From assembly GCA_964371945.1 (NCBI GenBank), contig CAYJPA010000013.1, forward strand, positions 21,096-85,095: a stretch of DNA of 64,000 nucleotides, given 5' to 3'. Positions 18,223-26,740 of this stretch are shown piece after piece. Position 1 is the stretch's first letter. Each line of letters opens with the position of its first letter. The notes beneath the pieces are model-generated. The model was not told the origin of the DNA. It was given only the letters and a program-made list of their open reading frames with translations, and searched no databases. Origin of the DNA: CAYJPA01 sp964371945. Lineage in GTDB: Bacteria; Chloroflexota; Chloroflexia; Thermomicrobiales; UBA6265. A program made the translations under genes and the position numbers.

Positions 18223-20145
18223 CTAGCCCTTGATCGCGCCCGAGAGCATCCCGCGCAGCAAGAAGCGCTGGAAGACCAGCGTGATCAAGACCGGCGGGAT
18301 GATGGCCAGTGTACCGGCCGCGAACAGCAAGCCGGGGTTGTAGATACGCTGATCCGCGACAAACTGCGCGATCCGCGTGGGCAGCGTCTGCGAGTCGAGC
18401 GTGCTCGTCAAGAGAATTGCGTAGATGAACTCATTCCATGCCACAAGGAAACAGAAGATGCCGGCGGCGACCATGCCCGGGAGCGCGACCGGCACCACGA
18501 CGCGGCGGAATGCTTGGAGTCGCGAGCAGCCGTCGACGAGCGCGGCGCGCTCGAGATTCGGCGGCAGCGTTTCGAAATAACCCTTCAGGATCCAGACCGT
18601 GAGCGGCAAGATCACGCTGGTCAGGGCGATGATCAGCCCAAGCTTGGTGTCGATAAGGCCGACCCGGCGGAAGATCATAAAGAAGGGCACGGCAAGCGTG
18701 AGCGCGGGGATCATCCGCGTCAGCATCAGCAGCCAAAGGGCGAAGCTGATCGCTTTGTACCGGCCGTAGCGGGCGAACGCATATCCGGCGGGTGCGCCGA
18801 TGATCAGATTGATGAGTGTTACGCCGATGGCGACGATGGCGCTGTTTTTCATCGAGATGATGATCGCCTTCGCCTGCACGTTGGGACCTTCAGCGTCCTT
18901 CACCTGCTCGCCGAGGATCGAGGCGCGATAGTTGTCCAGGATCATCGGGTTAGGGAACCAGTCCGGCGGCTTGCTGATGATGCCTTCCGTGGTCGAGAAG
19001 CTGGCGTTGAGCAGCACGTAGAAGGGCGCCAGCGACCAGAAGAGAACGAGCGCGGCCGCCGCGTAGAGCGCGACTCGCTTCACCCGGCGGGCAATGGCTG
19101 GAGAGAACCGCGGCTCCTGCAGCTCTACCCGCGTTTTGGTTATCGCGAAGGCCTGCCAGTTGATGGCGGCCGTGCGAGACGCCTCTGTGTCCGGCGGGGC
19201 CGGTTTTGCGCGCTGACCGCGATTGAGGATGCCGAAATAAACCAGCGCAAGAATGAGACTGATCAGGCTCAGGATATAGAGGATTGCGCTGCCCTCGCCG
19301 TAGCGAGAGAAGTTGAAGAAGGTGATATAGCCAAGCCAGGAGACGACCGTCGTCGACTCGCCGGGTCCGCCCTGTGTGAGGGCGTAGATCAGATCGAACG
19401 TCATTAGCGCGTTGATCGTGTTCAAAATGACGACAAGCAACAGCATCGGACGGAGCCAGGGCAACGTGATCCGGCGGAAGCGCTGAAACGCGCTCGCGCC
19501 ATCAATCTTGGCCGCATTGAAGAGGTTGGTTGGGAGCGACTGGAGTCCCGCGAGGAGGAGCAGGCCGCTCAATGGCGCGCTCTGCCAGATGGCCGCAACC
19601 GCGGTCAGCAGCATCGCGCGGCGTGATTCGGTCATCAGGGGAATGTAGTTTTCGATCAGACCGAATTGATAGAGCACACCGTTAAGGGTGCCGTACTGCC
19701 CGCTGTAAATCAGCGTGCAGAGTTTGCCGACGACGATCGGTGCGATCGCCCACGGCATGAGCATGATGCTGCGGACGGCGCCTCTTCCTCTGAACGCCTC
19801 GTTGAGCACGAGCGCCGTCAGCAGACCGACGAGCGTTCCGCCCACAACAACCAGACCGCTGAACCAGAGCGTGCGAGAGAGCGAAGCGACGAACGACTCG
19901 TCGTGGATGAGTTTGGTGTAGTTCTCCAGTCCGACCCACGTCCAGCGTTTTGTGAGGAGATTCACGTTGTGAAGGGAAAGCCAGAGGGAGTAGAGCCAGG
20001 GGTAACCCATGACGCCCAGCACCGCGATGATCGTGGGCGCGATCATAAGCACCGCGAAGCGCCGATCAGTGCGTTCGGTTCGTGTGAGGCGAGAGCGGAC
20101 GCGAGCAGCGGAGCGTCGCCTGGCAGCGGTTTCGGACGCGAGCAT
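18223..20145 (-). CDS. fused sugar ABC permease: MalF-like and MalG-like domains in one protein
   Basis: A 640-residue protein that joins two permeases normally encoded separately. Residues 1 to about 315 are MalF/UgpA-like, with GLENYTKL, the EAA loop AAKIDGASAFQRFRRITLP and the region LTQGGPGESTTVVSWLGY. A linker rich in polar residues follows (about 315-360). Residues 360 to 640 are MalG/UgpE-like, with PPDWFPNPMILDNY, the EAA loop ERAALVDGCSRLQAFRRV and the C-terminal LRGMLSGAIKG. Both EAA loops are intact, so each half can dock one ATPase subunit. There is no stop or frameshift at the junction, so the fusion looks genuine. It sits between the binding protein gene and the Gfo/Idh gene. 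Confidence 0.9.
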   Translation of the reverse strand: MLASETAARRRSAARVRSRLTRTERTDRRFAVLMIAPTIIAVLGVMGYPWLYSLWLSLHNVNLLTKRWTWVGLENYTKLIHDESFVASLSRTLWFSGLVVVGGTLVGLLTALVLNEAFRGRGAVRSIMLMPWAIAPIVVGKLCTLIYSGQYGTLNGVLYQFGLIENYIPLMTESRRAMLLTAVAAIWQSAPLSGLLLLAGLQSLPTNLFNAAKIDGASAFQRFRRITLPWLRPMLLLVVILNTINALMTFDLIYALTQGGPGESTTVVSWLGYITFFNFSRYGEGSAILYILSLISLILALVYFGILNRGQRAKPAPPDTEASRTAAINWQAFAITKTRVELQEPRFSPAIARRVKRVALYAAAALVLFWSLAPFYVLLNASFSTTEGIISKPPDWFPNPMILDNYRASILGEQVKDAEGPNVQAKAIIISMKNSAIVAIGVTLINLIIGAPAGYAFARYGRYKAISFALWLLMLTRMIPALTLAVPFFMIFRRVGLIDTKLGLIIALTSVILPLTVWILKGYFETLPPNLERAALVDGCSRLQAFRRVVVPVALPGMVAAGIFCFLVAWNEFIYAILLTSTLDSQTLPTRIAQFVADQRIYNPGLLFAAGTLAIIPPVLITLVFQRFLLRGMLSGAIKG

Positions 20146-20194
20146 CGAGTTGAGTGACCCCCTCAGTACGGTGCGTCGACCGGGCGAGGCGGGA

Positions 20195-20215
20195 GTGGCG
20201 GCACTTTTCCGCCAC
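20195..20215 (-). terminator. hairpin between solute-binding gene and permease gene
   Basis: GTGGCGG and CCGCCAC pair around a seven-base loop containing TTTT, with a further G/C extension. It lies 20-40 bases after the stop of the solute-binding gene and before the fused permease. Such hairpins often reduce read-through so the binding protein is made in excess. The same hairpin exists in copy 2 at 23121-23141. Confidence 0.5.
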
Positions 20216-20235
20216 CCCCGCGAGCATGCAAGGGG

Positions 20236-21618
20236 TTACTCCGGATAGAGCTCCTTGAGGTCGGCCACGAGCTTCACAAGGTTGTCGATCACCTCGCCGA
20301 TTTCACGCTTGCCGCTCATGTACTCCTGGACCTCGGTCATCATCTGCCAGTTCCACTCGGGGAACCACATGGTCTTCTCAACCGCGCGTCCCTTCGACTG
20401 CTCGAGCTGCTGGACATGGATGTCCGTGTCGCGCCAGGTCTTCCAGGCCGCCTGGACCTCTGGATCCTCGAGCACTTCGCGGTGAGGATTCCCAAGCCCT
20501 TTCTCCAGCGCCCATCGCTTGTTCCCGACGTACTGCCCCTCTCCGCTCTTGCCACCGAGGTACTGCATCAGTTGCCAGGCGCGCTCGCGGTCAACATCGC
20601 GGGCGCCCATCAGGTAGCAGGCGGTCCAGCTGAAGGTTTCCCTGACCGTTCCGGGGATGATCGCATTCTTGACGATGCCCTTGGTGTTGGAGTTTTCGCC
20701 GAGGTTGAAATTCTGCTGCTCCCAGTCGTGGACGGCCATGAAGCTGTGATTGCCGGTCATCCAGGTTGGGGTGGCCCCTTGCTCTTGGACCATGATGTCG
20801 GGCGGTGTGATGCCCTCATCCAGCCACTGCTTGTGCATCTCGATGACCTTCTTGAAGGCGACCCCACCGTCGGCGAAGGTGGGATTGAAGTCATCATCGA
20901 ACACCGGCTCACCCTCGGAGTACCAGAGGGCGAAGATGCTCCACGAGAGCGACCACCACTCATGCGTTTGGGCGCTGAGAAACGGGTGCTGGGAGATGCC
21001 GTCAGCCTGCAGCTTCTTGCACTGTTCGTTGAGCTCTTCCCAGGTGGTAGGCGGCTGGAGTTTGGCGCGATCAAGATGATCCTGGTTGTAGATGAAGGTG
21101 TAGTAGCCAGAGTAGTACGGGAGCCCGGCCAAGTTGCCGTTGGGCAGCGTGAGATTGTTGACCCCGAACGGCAGCATCTCTCCCTTGTAAAACTCGGTGG
21201 GCTCAGGACCTGCAAGGCCCTCCACATCCTGAATGAAACCCGCCTTCCACCAGCGGTACATGTACTCGGATTCGGAGTACACCAACGACGGACGCTGTCC
21301 CCCCAGGAACTTGGTCTCGACGATCTGGTGGTAGTTGCCCCCGGTGGTCAGCTCGTACTCAACGTTCTCACCGTACTGCGTGTTGAAGTTGCTAACGTTG
21401 TCTTCGACGATCTCCGGCGAGTATCCCCAGCCTACCAAGGTGATGGGCGCGCCTTGCGCACTCGCCGGCGATGCCCCAAATCGCGCCAAACCGGTCAGCA
21501 TGGGCGCGCTCACCCCGAGCGCAGCGCCTGCCTTGAGAATCTCGCGCCGTGTGAGCCGGCCCTTCTGCACCTCTGCAACGAATTCATCTTGCCGCCGGAG
21601 ACTCTCGAGACGATCCAT
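20236..21618 (-). CDS. sugar ABC transporter solute-binding protein (family 1), copy 1
   Basis: A 460-residue exported binding protein. A Tat-type signal (GRLTRREILKAGAALG, twin arginine at 24-25) follows an unusually long N-terminal region, and export cleavage probably lies after ASPASAQG. The mature part shows family 1 features such as QRPSLVYSESEYMYRWW and a C-terminal WFPEWNWQMMTEVQEYMSG. ATG 21618 is chosen because GGAGGG lies upstream and because identity with copy 2 ends just three bases before it. It is the first gene of the operon SBP, fused MalFG, Gfo/Idh, ATPase. The protein is identical to the product of 23162-24544. Confidence 0.92.
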   Translation of the reverse strand: MDRLESLRRQDEFVAEVQKGRLTRREILKAGAALGVSAPMLTGLARFGASPASAQGAPITLVGWGYSPEIVEDNVSNFNTQYGENVEYELTTGGNYHQIVETKFLGGQRPSLVYSESEYMYRWWKAGFIQDVEGLAGPEPTEFYKGEMLPFGVNNLTLPNGNLAGLPYYSGYYTFIYNQDHLDRAKLQPPTTWEELNEQCKKLQADGISQHPFLSAQTHEWWSLSWSIFALWYSEGEPVFDDDFNPTFADGGVAFKKVIEMHKQWLDEGITPPDIMVQEQGATPTWMTGNHSFMAVHDWEQQNFNLGENSNTKGIVKNAIIPGTVRETFSWTACYLMGARDVDRERAWQLMQYLGGKSGEGQYVGNKRWALEKGLGNPHREVLEDPEVQAAWKTWRDTDIHVQQLEQSKGRAVEKTMWFPEWNWQMMTEVQEYMSGKREIGEVIDNLVKLVADLKELYPE

Positions 21619-21756
21619 CACTGATCCCTCCAGGACCTTGCCCTGCCAGCTAGCAGGGAACCACCTTGGAATCCGTACATCGGAGCCGAAGGGTTCCAAA
21701 ATCAGGGTTCGCGCCCCCGACGGCAATTGAGTTTCTTGCAGACCTAATAACCGAAT

Positions 21757-21784
21757 ATTACAAGCCGGTGGAAACTTCCGTCAA
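21757..21784 (-). promoter_or_regulatory. probable sigma-70-type promoter for SBP copy 1
   Basis: On the minus strand TTGACG (21784-21779), a 16-base spacer and TGTAAT (21762-21757) form a good match to the housekeeping consensus. The start codon is about 130 bases downstream. Confidence 0.5.
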
Positions 21785-22060
21785 GCGTGTCTGAAAGAGG
21801 TTTACGGAACGATTTCGCGGGATTGTGACCTGCCCCCGAAATCTTGGTCCAATCGTCATGTTAGGGTGGAGGTACACCTCAAACATGAGAAAGAACGCAG
21901 CATGAAGAAGCGCCGATTCACGCAGGTGCAGGTCGAGGCCGGCCGGACTCTCATAATCCGTGGACCACACAACGGCGGCGGGTCAAACGGGGCAAGCTGC
22001 ATCGTGGAGCGAGCAATCGGACCACCAATTTCCAGTTCAGAGCACAGAGCACGCGAACGG
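21785..22060. other. gap without a recognisable gene
   Basis: Sequence between the SBP copy 1 promoter and the end of the LLM oxidoreductase gene. A plus-strand frame from 21866 runs into and against the oxidoreductase gene and is considered noise. Nothing else was recognised. Confidence 0.4.
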
Positions 22061-22915
22061 TCAGTGCTTGATCAGGACACTCGCGACTTCCTCGAGAAGA
22101 TCACGTTGATCGTCACGCGGACATTCTATGATGAACTCTTCCACCCCAACCTCTTTGTATCTACCCACCATGTCACGAAACGCTTCGAGCGAAGCCCAAT
22201 GGTCCCCGTTTTCAGGAGACACCCAGCGATACATCGACCTCGTGATATCACGAGGATTACGGCCGATTCGCTCACAATGCTCATCGAGAATCCGGTTGCG
22301 CTCACGCATTTGCTCGACCGTGCCGAACGAGTTCCAGCGATCTGCATGACATGCAGCAATTTCGAGCATCTTTGATCCATGCCCGGCAAGGGTGAGCGGC
22401 ATCCGAGGGCGCTGATAAGGAAGAGGATTGGTAGGCGCTTCATTGAGCTGATAATACGTGCCCTTATAGGTGGTGGTTGAATTGAGGAGCAACGAATCTA
22501 TCATCTCCACGGCTTCTTGAAACTGAGCCACAAGCACACGCGGTTCAGGGAAGTCGATCCCATAGGCGATGTGCTCTGGTACGAACCAACCTGCACCAAG
22601 CCCGAGCTCGAAGCGGCCGTTAGAGACGTGATCCAGCGTCACTGCCATCTTGGCTACGATCCCGGGGTTGCGAAAAGTATTACATGTGACTAACGTGCCG
22701 AGACGGATAGAGGTCGTGTGGGGAGCAATCGCGGCGAGGATCGTCCATCCTTCAAAGAACGGTCCTTTCGGATCACGGGGCTTCATCAAGTGATCAGAGT
22801 TCCAAACTGATGCGTAGCCAAGCGATTCGAACAGGCGGAACTGGCCGATGAGCTCCGGAAAGGGCCGATCCTGATCAATTGCGAGTCCAATTGTTGCTTC
22901 TGAGTCTGCTGACAT
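22061..22915 (-). CDS. LLM-class flavin-dependent oxidoreductase (luciferase-like, probably F420-dependent)
   Basis: A 284-residue TIM-barrel oxidoreductase of the bacterial luciferase-like superfamily. Landmarks are FRLFESLGYASVWNSDHL, RLGTLVTCNTFRNPGIVAK followed by TLDHVSNGRFELGLGAGW, and the C-terminal half with MYRWVSPENGDHW. The central segment is the one most conserved in the F420-dependent and alkanesulfonate monooxygenase-type members, so F420 or FMN is the likely cofactor. ATG 22915 is preceded by GGGAG at five bases. The gene sits between the two identical SBP copies, on the same strand. Confidence 0.85.
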   Translation of the reverse strand: MSADSEATIGLAIDQDRPFPELIGQFRLFESLGYASVWNSDHLMKPRDPKGPFFEGWTILAAIAPHTTSIRLGTLVTCNTFRNPGIVAKMAVTLDHVSNGRFELGLGAGWFVPEHIAYGIDFPEPRVLVAQFQEAVEMIDSLLLNSTTTYKGTYYQLNEAPTNPLPYQRPRMPLTLAGHGSKMLEIAACHADRWNSFGTVEQMRERNRILDEHCERIGRNPRDITRSMYRWVSPENGDHWASLEAFRDMVGRYKEVGVEEFIIECPRDDQRDLLEEVASVLIKH

Positions 22916-23076
22916 GGGAGCTCCCTTTCCAGTTGTGAGCAACTCGGCGTTGATTCCGAGCATAAATCTCTCCCAACAAAGCCGCCTCTGTGACCAATGG
23001 CCTGTTGGGAACCAAGGCGACCGCACGTCTGGGGCAGCCGTTTCCGGTAAATGGCGTGGGACTACGTGAGCGAGCC

Positions 23077-24547
23077 TGAGTGACCCCCTCAGTACGGTGC
23101 GTCGACCGGGCGAGGCGGGAGTGGCGGCACTTTTCCGCCACCCCCGCGAGCATGCAAGGGGTTACTCCGGATAGAGCTCCTTGAGGTCGGCCACGAGCTT
23201 CACAAGGTTGTCGATCACCTCGCCGATTTCACGCTTGCCGCTCATGTACTCCTGGACCTCGGTCATCATCTGCCAGTTCCACTCGGGGAACCACATGGTC
23301 TTCTCAACCGCGCGTCCCTTCGACTGCTCGAGCTGCTGGACATGGATGTCCGTGTCGCGCCAGGTCTTCCAGGCCGCCTGGACCTCTGGATCCTCGAGCA
23401 CTTCGCGGTGAGGATTCCCAAGCCCTTTCTCCAGCGCCCATCGCTTGTTCCCGACGTACTGCCCCTCTCCGCTCTTGCCACCGAGGTACTGCATCAGTTG
23501 CCAGGCGCGCTCGCGGTCAACATCGCGGGCGCCCATCAGGTAGCAGGCGGTCCAGCTGAAGGTTTCCCTGACCGTTCCGGGGATGATCGCATTCTTGACG
23601 ATGCCCTTGGTGTTGGAGTTTTCGCCGAGGTTGAAATTCTGCTGCTCCCAGTCGTGGACGGCCATGAAGCTGTGATTGCCGGTCATCCAGGTTGGGGTGG
23701 CCCCTTGCTCTTGGACCATGATGTCGGGCGGTGTGATGCCCTCATCCAGCCACTGCTTGTGCATCTCGATGACCTTCTTGAAGGCGACCCCACCGTCGGC
23801 GAAGGTGGGATTGAAGTCATCATCGAACACCGGCTCACCCTCGGAGTACCAGAGGGCGAAGATGCTCCACGAGAGCGACCACCACTCATGCGTTTGGGCG
23901 CTGAGAAACGGGTGCTGGGAGATGCCGTCAGCCTGCAGCTTCTTGCACTGTTCGTTGAGCTCTTCCCAGGTGGTAGGCGGCTGGAGTTTGGCGCGATCAA
24001 GATGATCCTGGTTGTAGATGAAGGTGTAGTAGCCAGAGTAGTACGGGAGCCCGGCCAAGTTGCCGTTGGGCAGCGTGAGATTGTTGACCCCGAACGGCAG
24101 CATCTCTCCCTTGTAAAACTCGGTGGGCTCAGGACCTGCAAGGCCCTCCACATCCTGAATGAAACCCGCCTTCCACCAGCGGTACATGTACTCGGATTCG
24201 GAGTACACCAACGACGGACGCTGTCCCCCCAGGAACTTGGTCTCGACGATCTGGTGGTAGTTGCCCCCGGTGGTCAGCTCGTACTCAACGTTCTCACCGT
24301 ACTGCGTGTTGAAGTTGCTAACGTTGTCTTCGACGATCTCCGGCGAGTATCCCCAGCCTACCAAGGTGATGGGCGCGCCTTGCGCACTCGCCGGCGATGC
24401 CCCAAATCGCGCCAAACCGGTCAGCATGGGCGCGCTCACCCCGAGCGCAGCGCCTGCCTTGAGAATCTCGCGCCGTGTGAGCCGGCCCTTCTGCACCTCT
24501 GCAACGAATTCATCTTGCCGCCGGAGACTCTCGAGACGATCCATCAC
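23077..24547. repeat. exact 1,471-bp duplication, copy 2
   Basis: Second copy of the segment at 20151-21621, same orientation. It includes the whole solute-binding gene, its ribosome-proximal end and the downstream hairpin. Upstream of the start codon the two copies diverge at once, so each copy has its own promoter and ribosome-binding site. Confidence 0.95.
23162..24544 (-). CDS. sugar ABC transporter solute-binding protein (family 1), copy 2
   Basis: Identical in its 460 residues to the product of 20236-21618, including the Tat signal and the mature chain. The upstream region is different: GGAGGAGCG precedes ATG 24544 and a TTGACA promoter lies about 145 bases further up. No permease follows; downstream are the shared hairpin and then the LLM oxidoreductase. 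The second copy may raise the dose of binding protein or respond to another signal. Perfect identity implies recent duplication or ongoing gene conversion, or an assembly artefact. Confidence 0.9.
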   Translation of the reverse strand: MDRLESLRRQDEFVAEVQKGRLTRREILKAGAALGVSAPMLTGLARFGASPASAQGAPITLVGWGYSPEIVEDNVSNFNTQYGENVEYELTTGGNYHQIVETKFLGGQRPSLVYSESEYMYRWWKAGFIQDVEGLAGPEPTEFYKGEMLPFGVNNLTLPNGNLAGLPYYSGYYTFIYNQDHLDRAKLQPPTTWEELNEQCKKLQADGISQHPFLSAQTHEWWSLSWSIFALWYSEGEPVFDDDFNPTFADGGVAFKKVIEMHKQWLDEGITPPDIMVQEQGATPTWMTGNHSFMAVHDWEQQNFNLGENSNTKGIVKNAIIPGTVRETFSWTACYLMGARDVDRERAWQLMQYLGGKSGEGQYVGNKRWALEKGLGNPHREVLEDPEVQAAWKTWRDTDIHVQQLEQSKGRAVEKTMWFPEWNWQMMTEVQEYMSGKREIGEVIDNLVKLVADLKELYPE

Positions 24548-24688
24548 GCGCTCCTCCAAGACTGGAACGACCCGCACACGCACACGTGCGCGGCATCAGG
24601 CCGTCGCCGGACTTCGACGACGGGAATGACCGTGCAGAACCGTGGCCCATCGTTGAGCTTTCTTCGCGCTTGCGTATGAATTAATTCC

Positions 24689-24717
24689 ACACTACCGGCT
24701 GTTTCTCGACATGTCAA
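24689..24717 (-). promoter_or_regulatory. probable promoter for SBP copy 2
   Basis: On the minus strand TTGACA (24717-24712) is followed after 17 bases by TAGTGT (24694-24689). The -35 is perfect and the -10 weak. It is preceded by CGC, as is the promoter of copy 1, but the rest of the sequence differs. Confidence 0.45.
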
Positions 24718-25174
24718 GCGGCTCTCCCACGCACTTACAGGGTTATCGTATCTAATTATGGAAAGTCGATAATCGGGTTTGGTCGTCGTCTTGCTCTGCT
24801 CGAGGCGATTGACACACGAATCGAAAAAGATCGACGATCCCAGATCGACTGAACCGCGAGCTAAACGCTAAACAACCGGCATTTGCACGCTGATTTCGCC
24901 AGGTATCAGTGCTTCGGCGTGAAACGACCGCCCGCGGTTGCCGATTTCGAGCAGATCTAGACGCGATCGCCCTGCTATGCTGCATGAATCTGAAGTAGCG
25001 ACTTTCGCATTTTGCCAATGCGCTACGATCGAAGCTCAACGAGATTGACGTCTCCGGACAACTATAGCCAAGAGCTAACGTCATTTGGACCTAAGTTTTT
25101 GATACTAGGAGGAGGCCTACACATTCTATCTTGCGGATAAGATCGACTCTCCGCACGTTCACATGACAAGTTGT
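24718..25174. other. intergenic stretch, no gene recognised
   Basis: About 450 bases between the second SBP promoter and the end of the propeller gene. It is more AT-rich than its neighbours. Short frames are present on the minus strand, but none has a ribosome site or a recognisable family. Confidence 0.4.
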
Positions 25175-26740
25175 TTAGGCCGGACCCGATCTATATGAAA
25201 GGCTAAGTAGTCTGCCCCCGAGTTGCGCGACAAGAACACTTAACTGGCTACTTTGATCGACAAGCGCGATGGCGGTAACTGGTGGGCCGACCGGATTCGG
25301 CAGGGCTCTCCAATTCATTCCATTGTCGCTGGATGCATAGATGCCAGCGCTCGTCAGAACCACGAGTGAACGTCTTCCAAACTGGTCCGAAACACCATTC
25401 AACGTGAGTACTTCTACGCGACGACCCGGGTCGACAACTTCGCGAGCATAGAGCGCCGCACCGATCCGTGCCGGGCGATAGACACTGTCGCCGATCGCGG
25501 CAAACAACCCGCGTGGACCGCCGATCATCACGATTCGAATACTGGCCGCCGTTACTGGATGAGAAATGACCTTTCGGCAGGCCGCGTTGCCCACCTTCAA
25601 CCAGACCGAACAATCGCCATCGCTGCTCCTGACGGCGATGGCGATCGAACGCCCATGTGGGTCGTTTGAGACCACGGTGTCGACGATCTCGAGCGCGTCG
25701 GAGAAAGGAAGATCTTCGCCGTCGAGCGTGTCAGAACCGGGCTCCTCGGGGGCGGCCAAGCGCCATTCCTTCAGGTCACCTGACCAAAGCTTCACGCGTT
25801 CAGCAAGCGTCGCGTGCATACCGGATTGGTGCTGCTCAAGTCGAACCACGACTGCCCCGTCCTCAAGGACTGAACGGCGCCAGGATGCGCCAAGATCGTC
25901 AGAGAACAGCACACCTCCGCCCGCGAGACCGGCAAACATCCTACCCCCATTCGGCGCAATCCCAAGCGAGAGAATGGAATCGCCGACCAACTGCATGCTC
26001 CAGGTCGACCCGGCGTCAAGAGAGACGGCGATCTGATCGCCGGTGCTCGCAACCACGAACGAGCCATCTGACGAGGCTGCAATTGCCGTCAATGGCTGCT
26101 CGAAGGATGCGATTCTGGTTGCCGGCGATTGACCCACGTGAAGCCGCCACAATCCGCCGTCGACGTCTGCCACCGCCAGTCCGCCGGACATCAAGCACGT
26201 CGTTTCGATCTCGGCGTGGCCAGGTAGGCAGATTCGCTCCCATGAGAGACCGTCATCGAGCGAGTGAAACAGGCTATTCGCGACCGCAACAAGCAGTCCA
26301 CCCACCACCAACAATTGCGTGGCCGGTTGCGCCATGTCCGCGATCCGGCGAAGCGACCCGGTCGGAAAATCACCAAGCCAGATTGCTCCGCTCGACTCAG
26401 CAGATGCAATGAACCCGTCATCCTTGAGGAAAGCGACCGAACCGAGTTGTTCTGGTGGGCTCGTTCGATCCCAACTCCGGCCACCGTCGCCGGAAACGAA
26501 GAGGCCACCTGGAGCGGTTGCGAGCATGACCCCGTCACAAGCAACCACGATATCGTGAATGAAGGGACCGACGACTCCTCGGCCGGGTGTAAACCAATGC
26601 TCGCCGCCGTCGTGGCTGATGTGAAGTCCCGCGGGTGACACCGCGACCACAATCCTGTCGGATGTGAACAATGGCGAGATCGCGATCTGCGTAATCGACG
26701 CGTGGCCGATCCGCCCGCATAGCTCCCAGGAGCTCGTCAC
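25175..26740 (-). CDS. BNR/sortilin-like beta-propeller protein
   Basis: A 521-residue repeat protein. BNR-type blades recur: LHISHDGGEHWFTPG, LFVSGDGGRSWDR, LFHSLDDGLSWER, VSLDAGSTWS, LFSDDLGASWRR and YASSDNGMNWRA. Each is the SxDxGxxW aspartate-box motif seen in sialidases, sortilins and photosystem assembly factors. No signal peptide is evident, so it may be cytoplasmic. The start is GTG 26740, overlapping the stop of the GroEL-like gene as GTGA, so translation is coupled. This is the last gene of the operon SBP-MalF-MalG-GroEL-like-propeller. Function is unknown; the position suggests that it acts with the chaperonin-like protein. Confidence 0.8.
   Translation of the reverse strand: MTSSWELCGRIGHASITQIAISPLFTSDRIVVAVSPAGLHISHDGGEHWFTPGRGVVGPFIHDIVVACDGVMLATAPGGLFVSGDGGRSWDRTSPPEQLGSVAFLKDDGFIASAESSGAIWLGDFPTGSLRRIADMAQPATQLLVVGGLLVAVANSLFHSLDDGLSWERICLPGHAEIETTCLMSGGLAVADVDGGLWRLHVGQSPATRIASFEQPLTAIAASSDGSFVVASTGDQIAVSLDAGSTWSMQLVGDSILSLGIAPNGGRMFAGLAGGGVLFSDDLGASWRRSVLEDGAVVVRLEQHQSGMHATLAERVKLWSGDLKEWRLAAPEEPGSDTLDGEDLPFSDALEIVDTVVSNDPHGRSIAIAVRSSDGDCSVWLKVGNAACRKVISHPVTAASIRIVMIGGPRGLFAAIGDSVYRPARIGAALYAREVVDPGRRVEVLTLNGVSDQFGRRSLVVLTSAGIYASSDNGMNWRALPNPVGPPVTAIALVDQSSQLSVLVAQLGGRLLSLSYRSGPA

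Larger units (their letters stand above)
20151..21621. repeat. exact 1,471-bp duplication, copy 1
   Basis: This segment is repeated in the same orientation at 23077-24547, at an offset of 2,926 bases. It begins at TGAGTGACCCCC downstream of the solute-binding gene and ends three bases upstream of its start codon. The translated proteins are identical, as are all frames compared on both strands, so no difference was seen. Flanking sequences are unrelated. Confidence 0.95.

Noticed and set aside
18148..19407. 419-residue open frame on the plus strand
   Set aside because: It lies opposite the MalF-MalG fusion gene, is rich in Arg, Asp and Glu as antisense frames of membrane proteins are, and has no family.
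21866..22375. 169-residue plus-strand frame before the LLM gene
   Set aside because: It runs into the 3' half of the LLM oxidoreductase on the other strand and shows no family features.
20416..24679. Two long plus-strand frames (402 and 445 residues) opposite the SBP copies
   Set aside because: They mirror the codon pattern of the real minus-strand genes; their identity to each other only reflects the DNA duplication.
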